DNA of 5,041 bases from an uncultured Alphaproteobacteria bacterium. Its GTDB lineage: Bacteria; Pseudomonadota; Alphaproteobacteria; Reyranellales; Reyranellaceae. Positions within the stretch are counted from its first letter, which is position 1. Each line of letters starts with the position of its first letter. The notes under the pieces are model-generated. The model did not search any database. It saw nothing but the letters and a program-made list of their open reading frames with translations, and was not told where the DNA came from. The position numbers and the translations under genes are program-made. Below are positions 1 through 4,985 of this stretch, one piece after another. The stretch is from positions 1 to 5,041 of the forward strand of contig CAIYWM010000753.1 in NCBI GenBank assembly GCA_903929895.1, in the 5' to 3' direction.

Positions 1-42
1 CGCCTCGGCTAACCCCAGCTGACCTTCCTGACCTCGCTTCAT
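1..42 (-). CDS. Start of a minus-strand gene, possibly an IS5-family transposase (partial, 14 codons)
   Basis: On the minus strand an ATG at 42-40 is preceded, five bases upstream, by a perfect GGAGG (52-48). The frame stays open to the window edge and reads MKRGQEGQLGLAEA. A short basic start followed by a Gly-Gln-Leu-x-(Leu/Phe)-x-Glu-Ala stretch recalls the N-termini of IS5-family DDE transposases, but 14 residues cannot establish a family. The gene is divergent from the transport operon and separated from it by the palindromic repeat. A GTG three bases before the ATG could also serve as the start. If it is not a transposase it is simply an unidentified divergent gene. Confidence 0.35.
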   Translation of the reverse strand, partial: MKRGQEGQLGLAEA

Positions 43-113
43 CACAGCCTCCGTCAGAGGATTCCTGTGAATCATCAATCGCCCAAGATGCCAAGACCTT
101 TTGCAGAGGTCTC
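1..113 (-). mobile_element. Possible end of an IS5-like insertion element, running out of the window to the left
   Basis: Read on the minus strand from base 113, the sequence opens GAGACCTCTGCAAAAGG, which resembles the terminal repeats of IS5-type elements as I remember them. About 70 bases further in there is a ribosome binding site and an ATG that opens a frame to the window edge, the usual spacing between an IS end and its transposase. The segment is less GC-rich than the operon. The neighbouring palindromic repeat loses its symmetry exactly at 113/114, as if interrupted there, and the first three bases outside (ATT) would suit the 3-base ANT target duplication of the ISL2 subgroup. The other end and the transposase body lie outside the window, so this is an inference of moderate strength. 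Confidence 0.35.
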
Positions 114-230
114 ATTCAAATGGGGAGGTGCCCGCGTCTTCGCGGGCGGAGGGGTCAGAAACGGCAGCGGCAGGGGCATGACCCCTCCGTCGCTGTAAGA
201 CAGCGCCACCTCCCCATTTGAATGGGGAGG
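114..230. repeat. Clover-like palindromic intergenic repeat
   Basis: Directly visible: CATTCAAATGGGGAGGTG (113-130) and its exact reverse complement (207-224) form an 18-bp outer stem. Inside are three further hairpins: GCCCGCG/CGCGGGC (130-136 with 141-147, loop TCTT), GGAGGGGTCA/TGACCCCTCC (148-157 with 179-188), and CGCTGT/ACAGCG (191-196 with 200-205, loop AAG). The right edge is also a compact palindrome of its own, CCTCCCCATT at 209-218 pairing with AATGGGGAGG at 221-230 around TG. The missing mirror copy on the left would have been expected at 107-113. This architecture fits a REP/MITE-like dispersed intergenic element rather than a riboswitch. It sits between the putative IS end and the operon promoter, where it could insulate transcription. 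Copy number elsewhere cannot be seen here. Confidence 0.75.
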
Positions 231-242
231 AAGATAATGCCA

Positions 243-256
243 GATTGTTGACAATC
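243..256. promoter_or_regulatory. Probable GntR/FCD operator controlling the operon
   Basis: A perfect inverted repeat, GATTGT-TG-ACAATC, lies 25 bases upstream of the regulator's start codon. The TTGT..ACAA core matches the general GntR half-site rule (GT...AC) and the A/T-flanked form typical of FadR/VanR-type operators. It contains an exact TTGACA (248-253), the -35 consensus, so a repressor bound here could block RNA polymerase. However, no convincing -10 is visible 16-18 bases further on. A GATAAT at 233-238 is an alternative -10 that would place the transcription start inside the palindrome. Autoregulation by the adjacent regulator is inferred from position and motif. Confidence 0.65.
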
Positions 257-271
257 GACGACCGGGGTTTC

Positions 272-277
272 AGGGGG
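272..277 (+). promoter_or_regulatory. Ribosome binding site supporting the TTG start of the regulator
   Basis: AGGGGG lies four bases before TTG (282-284). The frame has no ATG before the DNA-binding domain, and the next in-frame candidates (GTG at 312 and 333) lack an equally good site, so the TTG is preferred. Confidence 0.5.
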
Positions 278-281
278 CTGT

Positions 282-1016
282 TTGTCCGTTTCGAATGTCT
301 CGACGTGGGACGTGGGCGCGCATCTGGAGCGCGTGCCGAAGGCGACCCTGCGCGCGCATATCGTCGAGCGGCTGCGGTCCGCGATCCTCGCGGGCGACAT
401 TCCGCCGGGGGCGCCGCTGGTCGAGACGGCGCTGTCGGAGCGCTTCGACGTCAGCCGCGGGCCTTTGCGCGAAGCGCTGCGGCAGCTGATCGAGGAGGGG
501 CTGGTCGTAACCGTGCCCTACACCGGCACGCACGTCGCCGAGCTGTCGGTCGAGGACGTCCAGGAGATCTATTCGCTGCGCACCGTGCTCGAGACCTTCG
601 CCTTCGAGCAGGTCTGGTCGCGCCGCGACGATCGCTTCCGCGCCGATCTCAGGCGGCGCAACGAGGCGCTGATCGCCACCATCGATGCCGGCGACGATCG
701 CGCGAGCATCCTGACCGAACTCGAATTCCACGGCCTCGTCTACGAGGCGTGCGGCCACAGACTGCTGCAGCGGGCCTGGCACGGGCTGCGCGGCCGGCTG
801 CAGCTCTATTGGGCGGCGCATCATCGCGCGCACGGTCGCCGCGGGCCGAAACGAGACAGCCATGACAGCTACATCAAGGCGGCCTTCGGCACGGATTTCG
901 AGGCGATGAAGGCCGAGATCGCCGATCACATGCGTCGCGGCATGGAAACGACGGAGACGTTCCTGCGCTCGATGCCGGATTCTTCGGGGAAGCCAAAAAG
1001 GGGAGCCAATTCATGA
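282..1016 (+). CDS. GntR-family transcriptional regulator, FadR/VanR (FCD) subfamily
   Basis: A cytoplasmic DNA-binding regulator of 244 residues, the usual size for this family. Residues ~20-85 are the winged helix-turn-helix: a helix opening (LRAHIVERLRSAILAGDIPPG), the recognition segment LSERFDVSRGPLREALRQL (51-69), and the wing around VVTVPYTGTHV. Residues ~90-230 form the all-helical FCD ligand domain. Its three metal-binding histidines are in place: His150 in the EFH motif, His194 and His216. The usual Asp of the DxxFH motif is Glu146. FCD proteins commonly bind organic acids or amino-acid-like effectors through this site. The gene is first in the operon, with an inverted-repeat operator just upstream, and its stop codon overlaps the next start as ATGA, so it is probably co-transcribed and autorepressing. 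The start is a TTG. The effector is presumably the transported solute or a derivative of it (inference). Confidence 0.95.
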   Translation: MSVSNVSTWDVGAHLERVPKATLRAHIVERLRSAILAGDIPPGAPLVETALSERFDVSRGPLREALRQLIEEGLVVTVPYTGTHVAELSVEDVQEIYSLRTVLETFAFEQVWSRRDDRFRADLRRRNEALIATIDAGDDRASILTELEFHGLVYEACGHRLLQRAWHGLRGRLQLYWAAHHRAHGRRGPKRDSHDSYIKAAFGTDFEAMKAEIADHMRRGMETTETFLRSMPDSSGKPKRGANS

Positions 1017-1846
1017 GCATCAATCGACGTTCGTTGTTCGCCGTCGCGGCCGCGAGTGCCGCCGCGCTGACCATTTCGTTCGCCGCCCGTGCCGAGGGCA
1101 CGCTTGAGGCGATCAAGAAACGCGGCACCTTCCGCATCGGCGTCACGCAGGCGCCGCCCTGGTTCTCCAAGGACCCCAAGTCCGGCGAGTGGGCGTCCGG
1201 TCTCGGCATCTCGATGGGCAAGGCGATGGCCCAGACGCTGGGCGTGAAGATGGAAACGGTCGAAGTGAGCTGGGGCAATTCGATCGCCGCCCTGCAGGGC
1301 GACAAGATCGATATCATGTTCACCATCGACGCCACGGCCGAGCGCCGGCAGGCGGTCGATTTCCCGACCGCGCCGCTGCTCTACTATTCGCTCGCCGTCC
1401 TGGCCAAGGACGACCTGGCGGTGAAGACCTGGCAGGATCTCGACAAGCCGGGTGTCCGCATCGCCGTGCCGCAGGCCTCGTCGATGGACCGCTTCGTCAC
1501 CGAGCATGCCTCCAAGGCCGACATCCAGCGCTTCCCGGACAATGCCGCGGCGATCGCCGCCTTCCAGTCCGGCCGCGTCGACGCCGTCTGCCTGTTCCAT
1601 CCGCCGCTGCTGGCGGCCCGCCAGAGGCTTGGCAAGGGCAAGATCGTGGTGCCGACTCCCGCCCAGATCCAGGCGTCGAGCACGGCGCTGCGCAAGGGCG
1701 ATGCCGAGTTCGCCGCCTGGGTCGACAAGCAGCTGGTCACTTACTACGAGAGCGGCCAGACGCAGAAGTGGTACGAGCAGGCGCTCAGCGAATTCGGCCT
1801 CGATCCCAAGCTCGCACCGCCGATCATGAAAGAGATGATCAAGTAG
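1013..1846 (+). CDS. Periplasmic solute-binding protein of a polar amino acid-type ABC transporter (family 3)
   Basis: Receptor of the importer, 277 residues, typical for the family. Residues 1-27 form a signal peptide: Arg5-Arg6, a hydrophobic core rich in Ala, and cleavage after Ala25-Arg26-Ala27. The mature protein begins with the family hallmark TLEAIKKRGTFRIGVTQAPPW (30-50). It continues with a two-lobed fold, including the WGNSIAALQGDKIDIMF segment and TAERRQAVDF. By eye alignment with LAO- and glutamine-binding proteins, Arg111 is the arginine that grips the substrate alpha-carboxylate. The aspartate that usually binds the alpha-amino group (Asp161 in LAO, Asp157 in GlnBP) aligns with Phe195 in VDAVCLFHPP. 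The usual GFDVDLA stretch also reads GLGISMG. The ligand may therefore not be an ordinary alpha-amino acid. The ATG overlaps the regulator's stop by four bases and has AAGGGGAG (998-1005) at good spacing. A Tat route is possible from the twin arginines, but Sec is more likely. Confidence 0.93.
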   Translation: MSINRRSLFAVAAASAAALTISFAARAEGTLEAIKKRGTFRIGVTQAPPWFSKDPKSGEWASGLGISMGKAMAQTLGVKMETVEVSWGNSIAALQGDKIDIMFTIDATAERRQAVDFPTAPLLYYSLAVLAKDDLAVKTWQDLDKPGVRIAVPQASSMDRFVTEHASKADIQRFPDNAAAIAAFQSGRVDAVCLFHPPLLAARQRLGKGKIVVPTPAQIQASSTALRKGDAEFAAWVDKQLVTYYESGQTQKWYEQALSEFGLDPKLAPPIMKEMIK

Positions 1847-1850
1847 GCGG
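1845..1850 (+). promoter_or_regulatory. Ribosome binding site supporting the TTG start of the first permease
   Basis: AGGCGG lies eight bases before TTG (1859-1861) and overlaps the stop codon of the binding-protein gene. The N-terminus so produced (MAYQWDFSPVL) parallels that of the second permease (MRWDFASVF), which supports this start although no ATG is available in frame. Confidence 0.55.
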
Positions 1851-1858
1851 TACGCCTC

Positions 1859-2539
1859 TTGGCGTATCAATGGGACTTCTCGCCGGTCCTCGCCAGCGCA
1901 CCCTTGCTGGCGGAGGGCCTGGCGAACACGCTCAAGATCACGGGCACGGCGCTGGTCTTCGGCGTCGCGCTCGGACTGGGGCTGGCGCTGCTGCGGCTGT
2001 CGCCGCGGCGCTTCCTGTCGTGGCCCGCCGGCTTCGTCATCGAGGTGTTCCGGACGACGCCGCCGCTGGTCCAGCTCTTCTGGTTCTTCTTCGCCTTGCC
2101 GATCCTGGTGGGCATCGAGATGACGCCGTTCGTGGCCGGCGCCGTCACCTTCTCGATCCAGTCGGCCTCGTTCTTCGCCGAGGTGTTCCGCGCCGGTATC
2201 CAGTCGATCGAGCGCGGCCAGTGGGACGGTGCGCGTGCGATCGGCATGCGCCATGACCAGGCGCTGCGTCGCATCATCCTGCCGCAGGCGGTGAAGCGCA
2301 TGATCCCGGCCTTCATGGAGCGCGCCATCGAACTCATGAAGACGACGACCCTGATTGCCACCATCTCCTATGCCGACCTGCTGTTCGCGGCCAACGAGGT
2401 CTCGCAGAAGACGTTCAGGCCGCTCGAAACCTACACGGTCGTGGCGCTGATCTACTTCGTCGTGATCTTCCTCGCGAGCCAGATCGCGCGCCTGGTCGAG
2501 CTGCGGCTGGCGCGCAGCGGTGAATCGACCGTGCACTGA
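1859..2539 (+). CDS. Amino acid-type ABC transporter permease (HisM family), first subunit
   Basis: Inner-membrane channel subunit of 226 residues, the normal size for HisM/GlnP-type permeases, which have about five membrane helices. Hydrophobic segments are visible near residues 24-46, 68-86, 90-108 and 191-211. The family signature EVFRTTPPLVQLFWFFFALP is at 62-81. The cytoplasmic EAA loop, which docks on the ATPase, spans about 108-150: AEVFRAGIQSIERGQWDGARAIGM followed by RRIILPQA. The classical Glu-Ala-Ala triad reads Asp123-Gly124-Ala125, while Gly129 and Ile140-Leu141-Pro142 are kept. The gene starts with TTG, 12 bases after the binding-protein stop, and its TGA overlaps the next ATG by one base. 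It almost certainly forms a heterodimer with the following permease. Confidence 0.93.
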   Translation: MAYQWDFSPVLASAPLLAEGLANTLKITGTALVFGVALGLGLALLRLSPRRFLSWPAGFVIEVFRTTPPLVQLFWFFFALPILVGIEMTPFVAGAVTFSIQSASFFAEVFRAGIQSIERGQWDGARAIGMRHDQALRRIILPQAVKRMIPAFMERAIELMKTTTLIATISYADLLFAANEVSQKTFRPLETYTVVALIYFVVIFLASQIARLVELRLARSGESTVH

Positions 2540-3198
2540 TGCGCTGGGACTTCGCCTCGGTCTTCGACAACACCGATGCGCTGCTGGTCGGCGCCGCCGG
2601 TACGCTGCGCATCTTCGCGATCTGCCTGGTGCTGGGACTGAGCCTCGGACTCCTGGTCGGCCTCGGGCGCTATTCGCGCAACCGCTGGCTCCACATACCG
2701 GCCACGGTCTTCGTCGAGTTCTTCCGCAACACGCCGGTGCTCGTGCAGATCCTGTGGTTCTACTTCGCGCTGCCGATCCTGTTGCCCTTCCAGATCAGCC
2801 CGCTCGCCGCCGCCTCGCTGGGCATCTCGCTCAACTCGGCGGCATTCTCCGCCGAGATCTACCGTGGCGGCATCCAGTCGATCGAGACCGGCCAGTGGGA
2901 CGGGGCGCGGGCGCTCGGCATGCGCTGGGGCCAGGCGATGCGGCGCATCATCCTGCCGCAGGCGCTGAAGCGCATGCTGCCGGCGCTGACCAACCGCGCC
3001 ATAGAAATCTTCAAGATGTCGACGCTGGCCTCGGCCGTGGCCTATGTCGAGCTGCTGCAGCAGGGCAAGCTGATCGCCTCGCTCAACTACAATCCGATCG
3101 AGGCCTATACCGCGGTGGCGGTGATCTTCTTCGTGTTCCTGTGGCCGCTGGTCCAGTTCAGCTATTTCCTCGAACGACGGCTGAGGCGGGACGAATGA
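2539..3198 (+). CDS. Amino acid-type ABC transporter permease (HisM family), second subunit
   Basis: Second channel subunit, 219 residues and about five membrane helices (clear segments near 22-43, 65-83, 86-104 and 189-210). It is plainly paralogous to its upstream neighbour: VEFFRNTPVLVQILWFYFALP (59-79) mirrors the matching stretch there, and the EAA loop is nearly identical (GQWDGARALGM, then RRIILPQALKRMLPA). It carries the same Asp-Gly-Ala variant of the EAA triad (121-123), with Gly127 and Ile138-Leu139-Pro140 conserved. Translation begins at an ATG inside the TGATG junction with the previous gene. No strong Shine-Dalgarno is seen, so it probably relies on coupling. Its stop overlaps the ATPase start as ATGA. 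The usual pattern for polar amino acid importers is one heterodimeric channel from two such genes. Confidence 0.94.
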   Translation: MRWDFASVFDNTDALLVGAAGTLRIFAICLVLGLSLGLLVGLGRYSRNRWLHIPATVFVEFFRNTPVLVQILWFYFALPILLPFQISPLAAASLGISLNSAAFSAEIYRGGIQSIETGQWDGARALGMRWGQAMRRIILPQALKRMLPALTNRAIEIFKMSTLASAVAYVELLQQGKLIASLNYNPIEAYTAVAVIFFVFLWPLVQFSYFLERRLRRDE

Positions 3199-3962
3199 CG
3201 ATCCTGAAAGTCATCGGCCTCACCAAGCGCTTCGGCGCCACCGACGTGTTGCGCGGCATCGACCTCGAAGTGGCGCGCGGCGAGCGCATCGCCATCCTGG
3301 GCGCCTCGGGCTCGGGCAAGAGCACGCTGCTGCGCTGCCTCAACTTCATGGAGCGTCCGGGCGGCGGCACGATCGCGCTCGACGGCCAGGTGCTGGGGCG
3401 CGAGGGCCGGACGGCAGAGCGGATCTATCGCGAGAGCGAGCTGATCCAGGTGCGCCAGCGGGTCGGCATGGTGTTCCAGCAGTTCAATCTGTTCCCGCAC
3501 ATGACGGCGATCGGCAACGTGATGGAAGGGCTGCGCACGGTGCGTGGCATGGCCAAGCCCGAGGCCGAAGCGCGGGCTGCCAAGGAGCTGGCGCGCGTGG
3601 GTCTCGCGGAAAAGGCGGACACCTATCCGGCCCATCTCTCGGGCGGCCAGAAGCAGCGCGTCGCCATCGCGCGGGCGCTCGCCATGGACCCCGAGATGCT
3701 GCTGTTCGACGAGCCGACCTCGGCGCTCGATCCCGAACTGGTCGGCGAGGTGCTGGCCGTGATTCTCGCGCTTGCCGAGGAAGGCCGCACCATGATGCTC
3801 GTAACCCACGAGCTGGGCTTCGCCTACCACGTCGCGACGCGAATCATTTTTCTGGCCGACGGTGCCATCCACGAACAGGGCACGCCGGACGAGGTCCTCA
3901 AGAACCCGAAGAAGGAGCGCACGCGTGCCTTCCTCGCCAGCCACAAGCAATTCAGCTTTTAG
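3195..3962 (+). CDS. Amino acid-type ABC transporter ATP-binding protein (HisP/GlnQ family)
   Basis: Cytoplasmic ATPase that drives the importer, 255 residues, standard for HisP/GlnQ. All nucleotide-binding elements are present in order: Walker A GASGSGKST (36-44), Q-loop in VFQQFNLFPHMT (Gln95), ABC signature LSGGQKQR (148-155), Walker B MLLFDEP (168-174) with catalytic Glu173, D-loop SALD (176-179), and H-loop His205 in LVTHELGFA. The insert between the first lobe and the Q-loop (about 63-88, including REGRTAERIYRESELIQVRQRVG) is as expected for the polar amino acid subgroup. The ATG overlaps the second permease's stop by four bases and is preceded by GAGGCGGG at close range. The same frame is open for a long way upstream, but that part is a shadow of the permease gene. 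Nothing suggests a defect. Confidence 0.96.
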   Translation: MTILKVIGLTKRFGATDVLRGIDLEVARGERIAILGASGSGKSTLLRCLNFMERPGGGTIALDGQVLGREGRTAERIYRESELIQVRQRVGMVFQQFNLFPHMTAIGNVMEGLRTVRGMAKPEAEARAAKELARVGLAEKADTYPAHLSGGQKQRVAIARALAMDPEMLLFDEPTSALDPELVGEVLAVILALAEEGRTMMLVTHELGFAYHVATRIIFLADGAIHEQGTPDEVLKNPKKERTRAFLASHKQFSF

Positions 3963-3972
3963 GGAAACTGCC

Positions 3973-4887
3973 ATGACGACGGAACAGGCGAGCGCCCAGG
4001 CCTATCTGGCCGACGCGCGCAACGATCAGGTGATGGTCTACGTGAACGGTGTGTTCGCGCCGCGCAACGAGGCCAGCGTCTCGGTGTTCGATTCCGGCTT
4101 CGTGCTGGGCGACGGCGTGTGGGAAGGGCTTCGTCTCGTGAAGGGTCGGCTGATCAGCCTCGACGCCCATCTCGACCGCCTGTTCGAGGGCGCGCGCTCG
4201 ATCGATCTCGACATCGGGCTCGACCGTGCCGGCGTGACAAAGGTCGTGACCGATACGCTGGCGAAGAACGGCATGACCGACGGCGCGCACATCCGCCTCA
4301 TGATCACGCGCGGCCTGAAGAAGACTCCCAACCAGGATCCGCGCTTCGTGATCGGCAAGGCCACGATCGTCTGCGTCGCCGAATACAAGACGCCGATCCC
4401 CGAGGCCAAGGCCAAGGGCTATTCGCTCTTCACCTCGACCTTCCGCACGACCAACCCCGACCAGTTCGACCTGCGCCTCAACTCGCATTCCCGTCTGAAC
4501 CTGATCCAGGCGCTCATCCAGGCCATCAAGGCCGGCGCCGACGAAGCGCTGATGCTCGACCCGCGCGGCTTCGTGGCCTCGTGCAATTCGACCAACTTCT
4601 TCATCGTGCGCGGCCGCGAACTCTGGACCTCGACCAGCCTCTACAGCTTCAAGGGCATCACCCAGCAGAACGTGATCGACGCCTGGCGCGCCGCCGGCAA
4701 CGTCGCGAAGGAATGCGACTTCACCCTGGCGCAGGTCTACTCGGCCGACGAGGCCTTCGTGACGGGAACGCTCGGCGGTGTCACGCCTGCCACGAAGATC
4801 GACGGCCGCCTGATCGGCGACGGCAAGGCCGGCAAGGTGACAAAAGAAGCCAGCGACCTCTATCTGAAGTCGGTGGGGGCGCTGTAG
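3973..4887 (+). CDS. Class IV aminotransferase-like protein (PLP fold-type IV) lacking the catalytic lysine
   Basis: A 304-residue cytoplasmic protein of the branched-chain/D-amino acid aminotransferase and 4-amino-4-deoxychorismate lyase family. The N-terminal domain shows VNGVFAP, SVSVFDSGFVLGDGVWEGLRLVKGRLISLDAHLDRL (36-70) with the PLP-phosphate arginine at Arg54, and ITRG (111-114). The C-terminal domain shows AGADEALMLDPRGF (187-200), NSTNFFIV, KGIT (227-230) and VTGTLGGVTP (263-272), the phosphate-binding turns. Two residues depart from the family. The motif DPRIKxxNRL reads DLRLNSHSRL (166-175), so the Schiff-base lysine is Asn170 (codon AAC, 4480-4482), and there is no lysine anywhere from 149 to 185. 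The glutamate facing the pyridine nitrogen is Ser203. Otherwise the gene is full-length with normal codon use. Its start has AGGGAA (3961-3966) six bases upstream and lies ten bases after the ATPase stop. It could be a pseudo-enzyme, a PLP-binding sensor or an enzyme with altered chemistry; a normal transaminase is doubtful. Confidence 0.88.
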   Translation: MTTEQASAQAYLADARNDQVMVYVNGVFAPRNEASVSVFDSGFVLGDGVWEGLRLVKGRLISLDAHLDRLFEGARSIDLDIGLDRAGVTKVVTDTLAKNGMTDGAHIRLMITRGLKKTPNQDPRFVIGKATIVCVAEYKTPIPEAKAKGYSLFTSTFRTTNPDQFDLRLNSHSRLNLIQALIQAIKAGADEALMLDPRGFVASCNSTNFFIVRGRELWTSTSLYSFKGITQQNVIDAWRAAGNVAKECDFTLAQVYSADEAFVTGTLGGVTPATKIDGRLIGDGKAGKVTKEASDLYLKSVGAL

Positions 4888-4890
4888 CGC

Positions 4891-4985
4891 AAAGGTCCCT
4901 CGCTACGCTCGGGATGACAATTTTTCTTTGGCGCACAACGTGCGCTCCAACAACACTGTCATCCCGAGCATAGCTAGGGACCTTT
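4891..4985. repeat. Long inverted-repeat element after the operon (29-base arms)
   Basis: The arms at 4891-4919 and 4957-4985 are reverse complements over 29 bases, apart from two mismatches in the GCTACGCTCG versus CGAGCATAGC segments. A perfect inner hairpin, GCGCAC-AAC-GTGCGC (4931-4945), sits between them. The first arm starts three bases after the aminotransferase stop. The core GTCATCCCGAGC...AGGGACC is a motif I recognise as a very common dispersed intergenic palindrome in proteobacterial genomes; read in frame on the minus strand it gives the familiar spurious peptide IPSVARDL. In RNA it would fold into a long stem that could stall transcription or protect the 3' end of the operon message. 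There is a T-rich run at 4921-4929, but it lies inside the loop, so it is not a classical intrinsic terminator. Confidence 0.85.

Noticed and set aside
94..112. Hairpin AGACCT / AGGTCT with a 7-base loop
   Set aside because: Short stem without a T-run, so not a terminator. It is more simply part of the putative insertion-element end.
1025..1055. Twin arginine in the binding protein's signal peptide as a Tat signal
   Set aside because: The motif NRRSLF lacks a typical Tat consensus context, and family 3 binding proteins normally need no cytoplasmic folding, so Sec export is more likely.
926..2536. A 536-codon open frame on the minus strand opposite the binding-protein and first permease genes
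   Set aside because: It is rich in Arg, Asp, Gln, His and Glu with no recognisable domain, the typical antisense shadow of GC-biased coding DNA. The plus-strand genes here are unmistakable.
2520..3194. Long in-frame extension upstream of the ATPase start, which could look like a permease-ATPase fusion
   Set aside because: The extension is an Arg/Ala/Gly-rich out-of-frame reading of the second permease. The ATPase proper starts at the ATGA overlap with homology beginning there.
3862..3972. Upstream in-frame ATG extending the aminotransferase-like protein by 37 residues
   Set aside because: The extension overlaps the ATPase gene, is mostly Arg and Ser, and the ATG at 3973 has its own AGGGAA site.
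3162..3974. A 270-codon minus-strand open frame opposite the ATPase gene
   Set aside because: Same antisense shadow effect; the plus-strand frame has every ABC ATPase motif.
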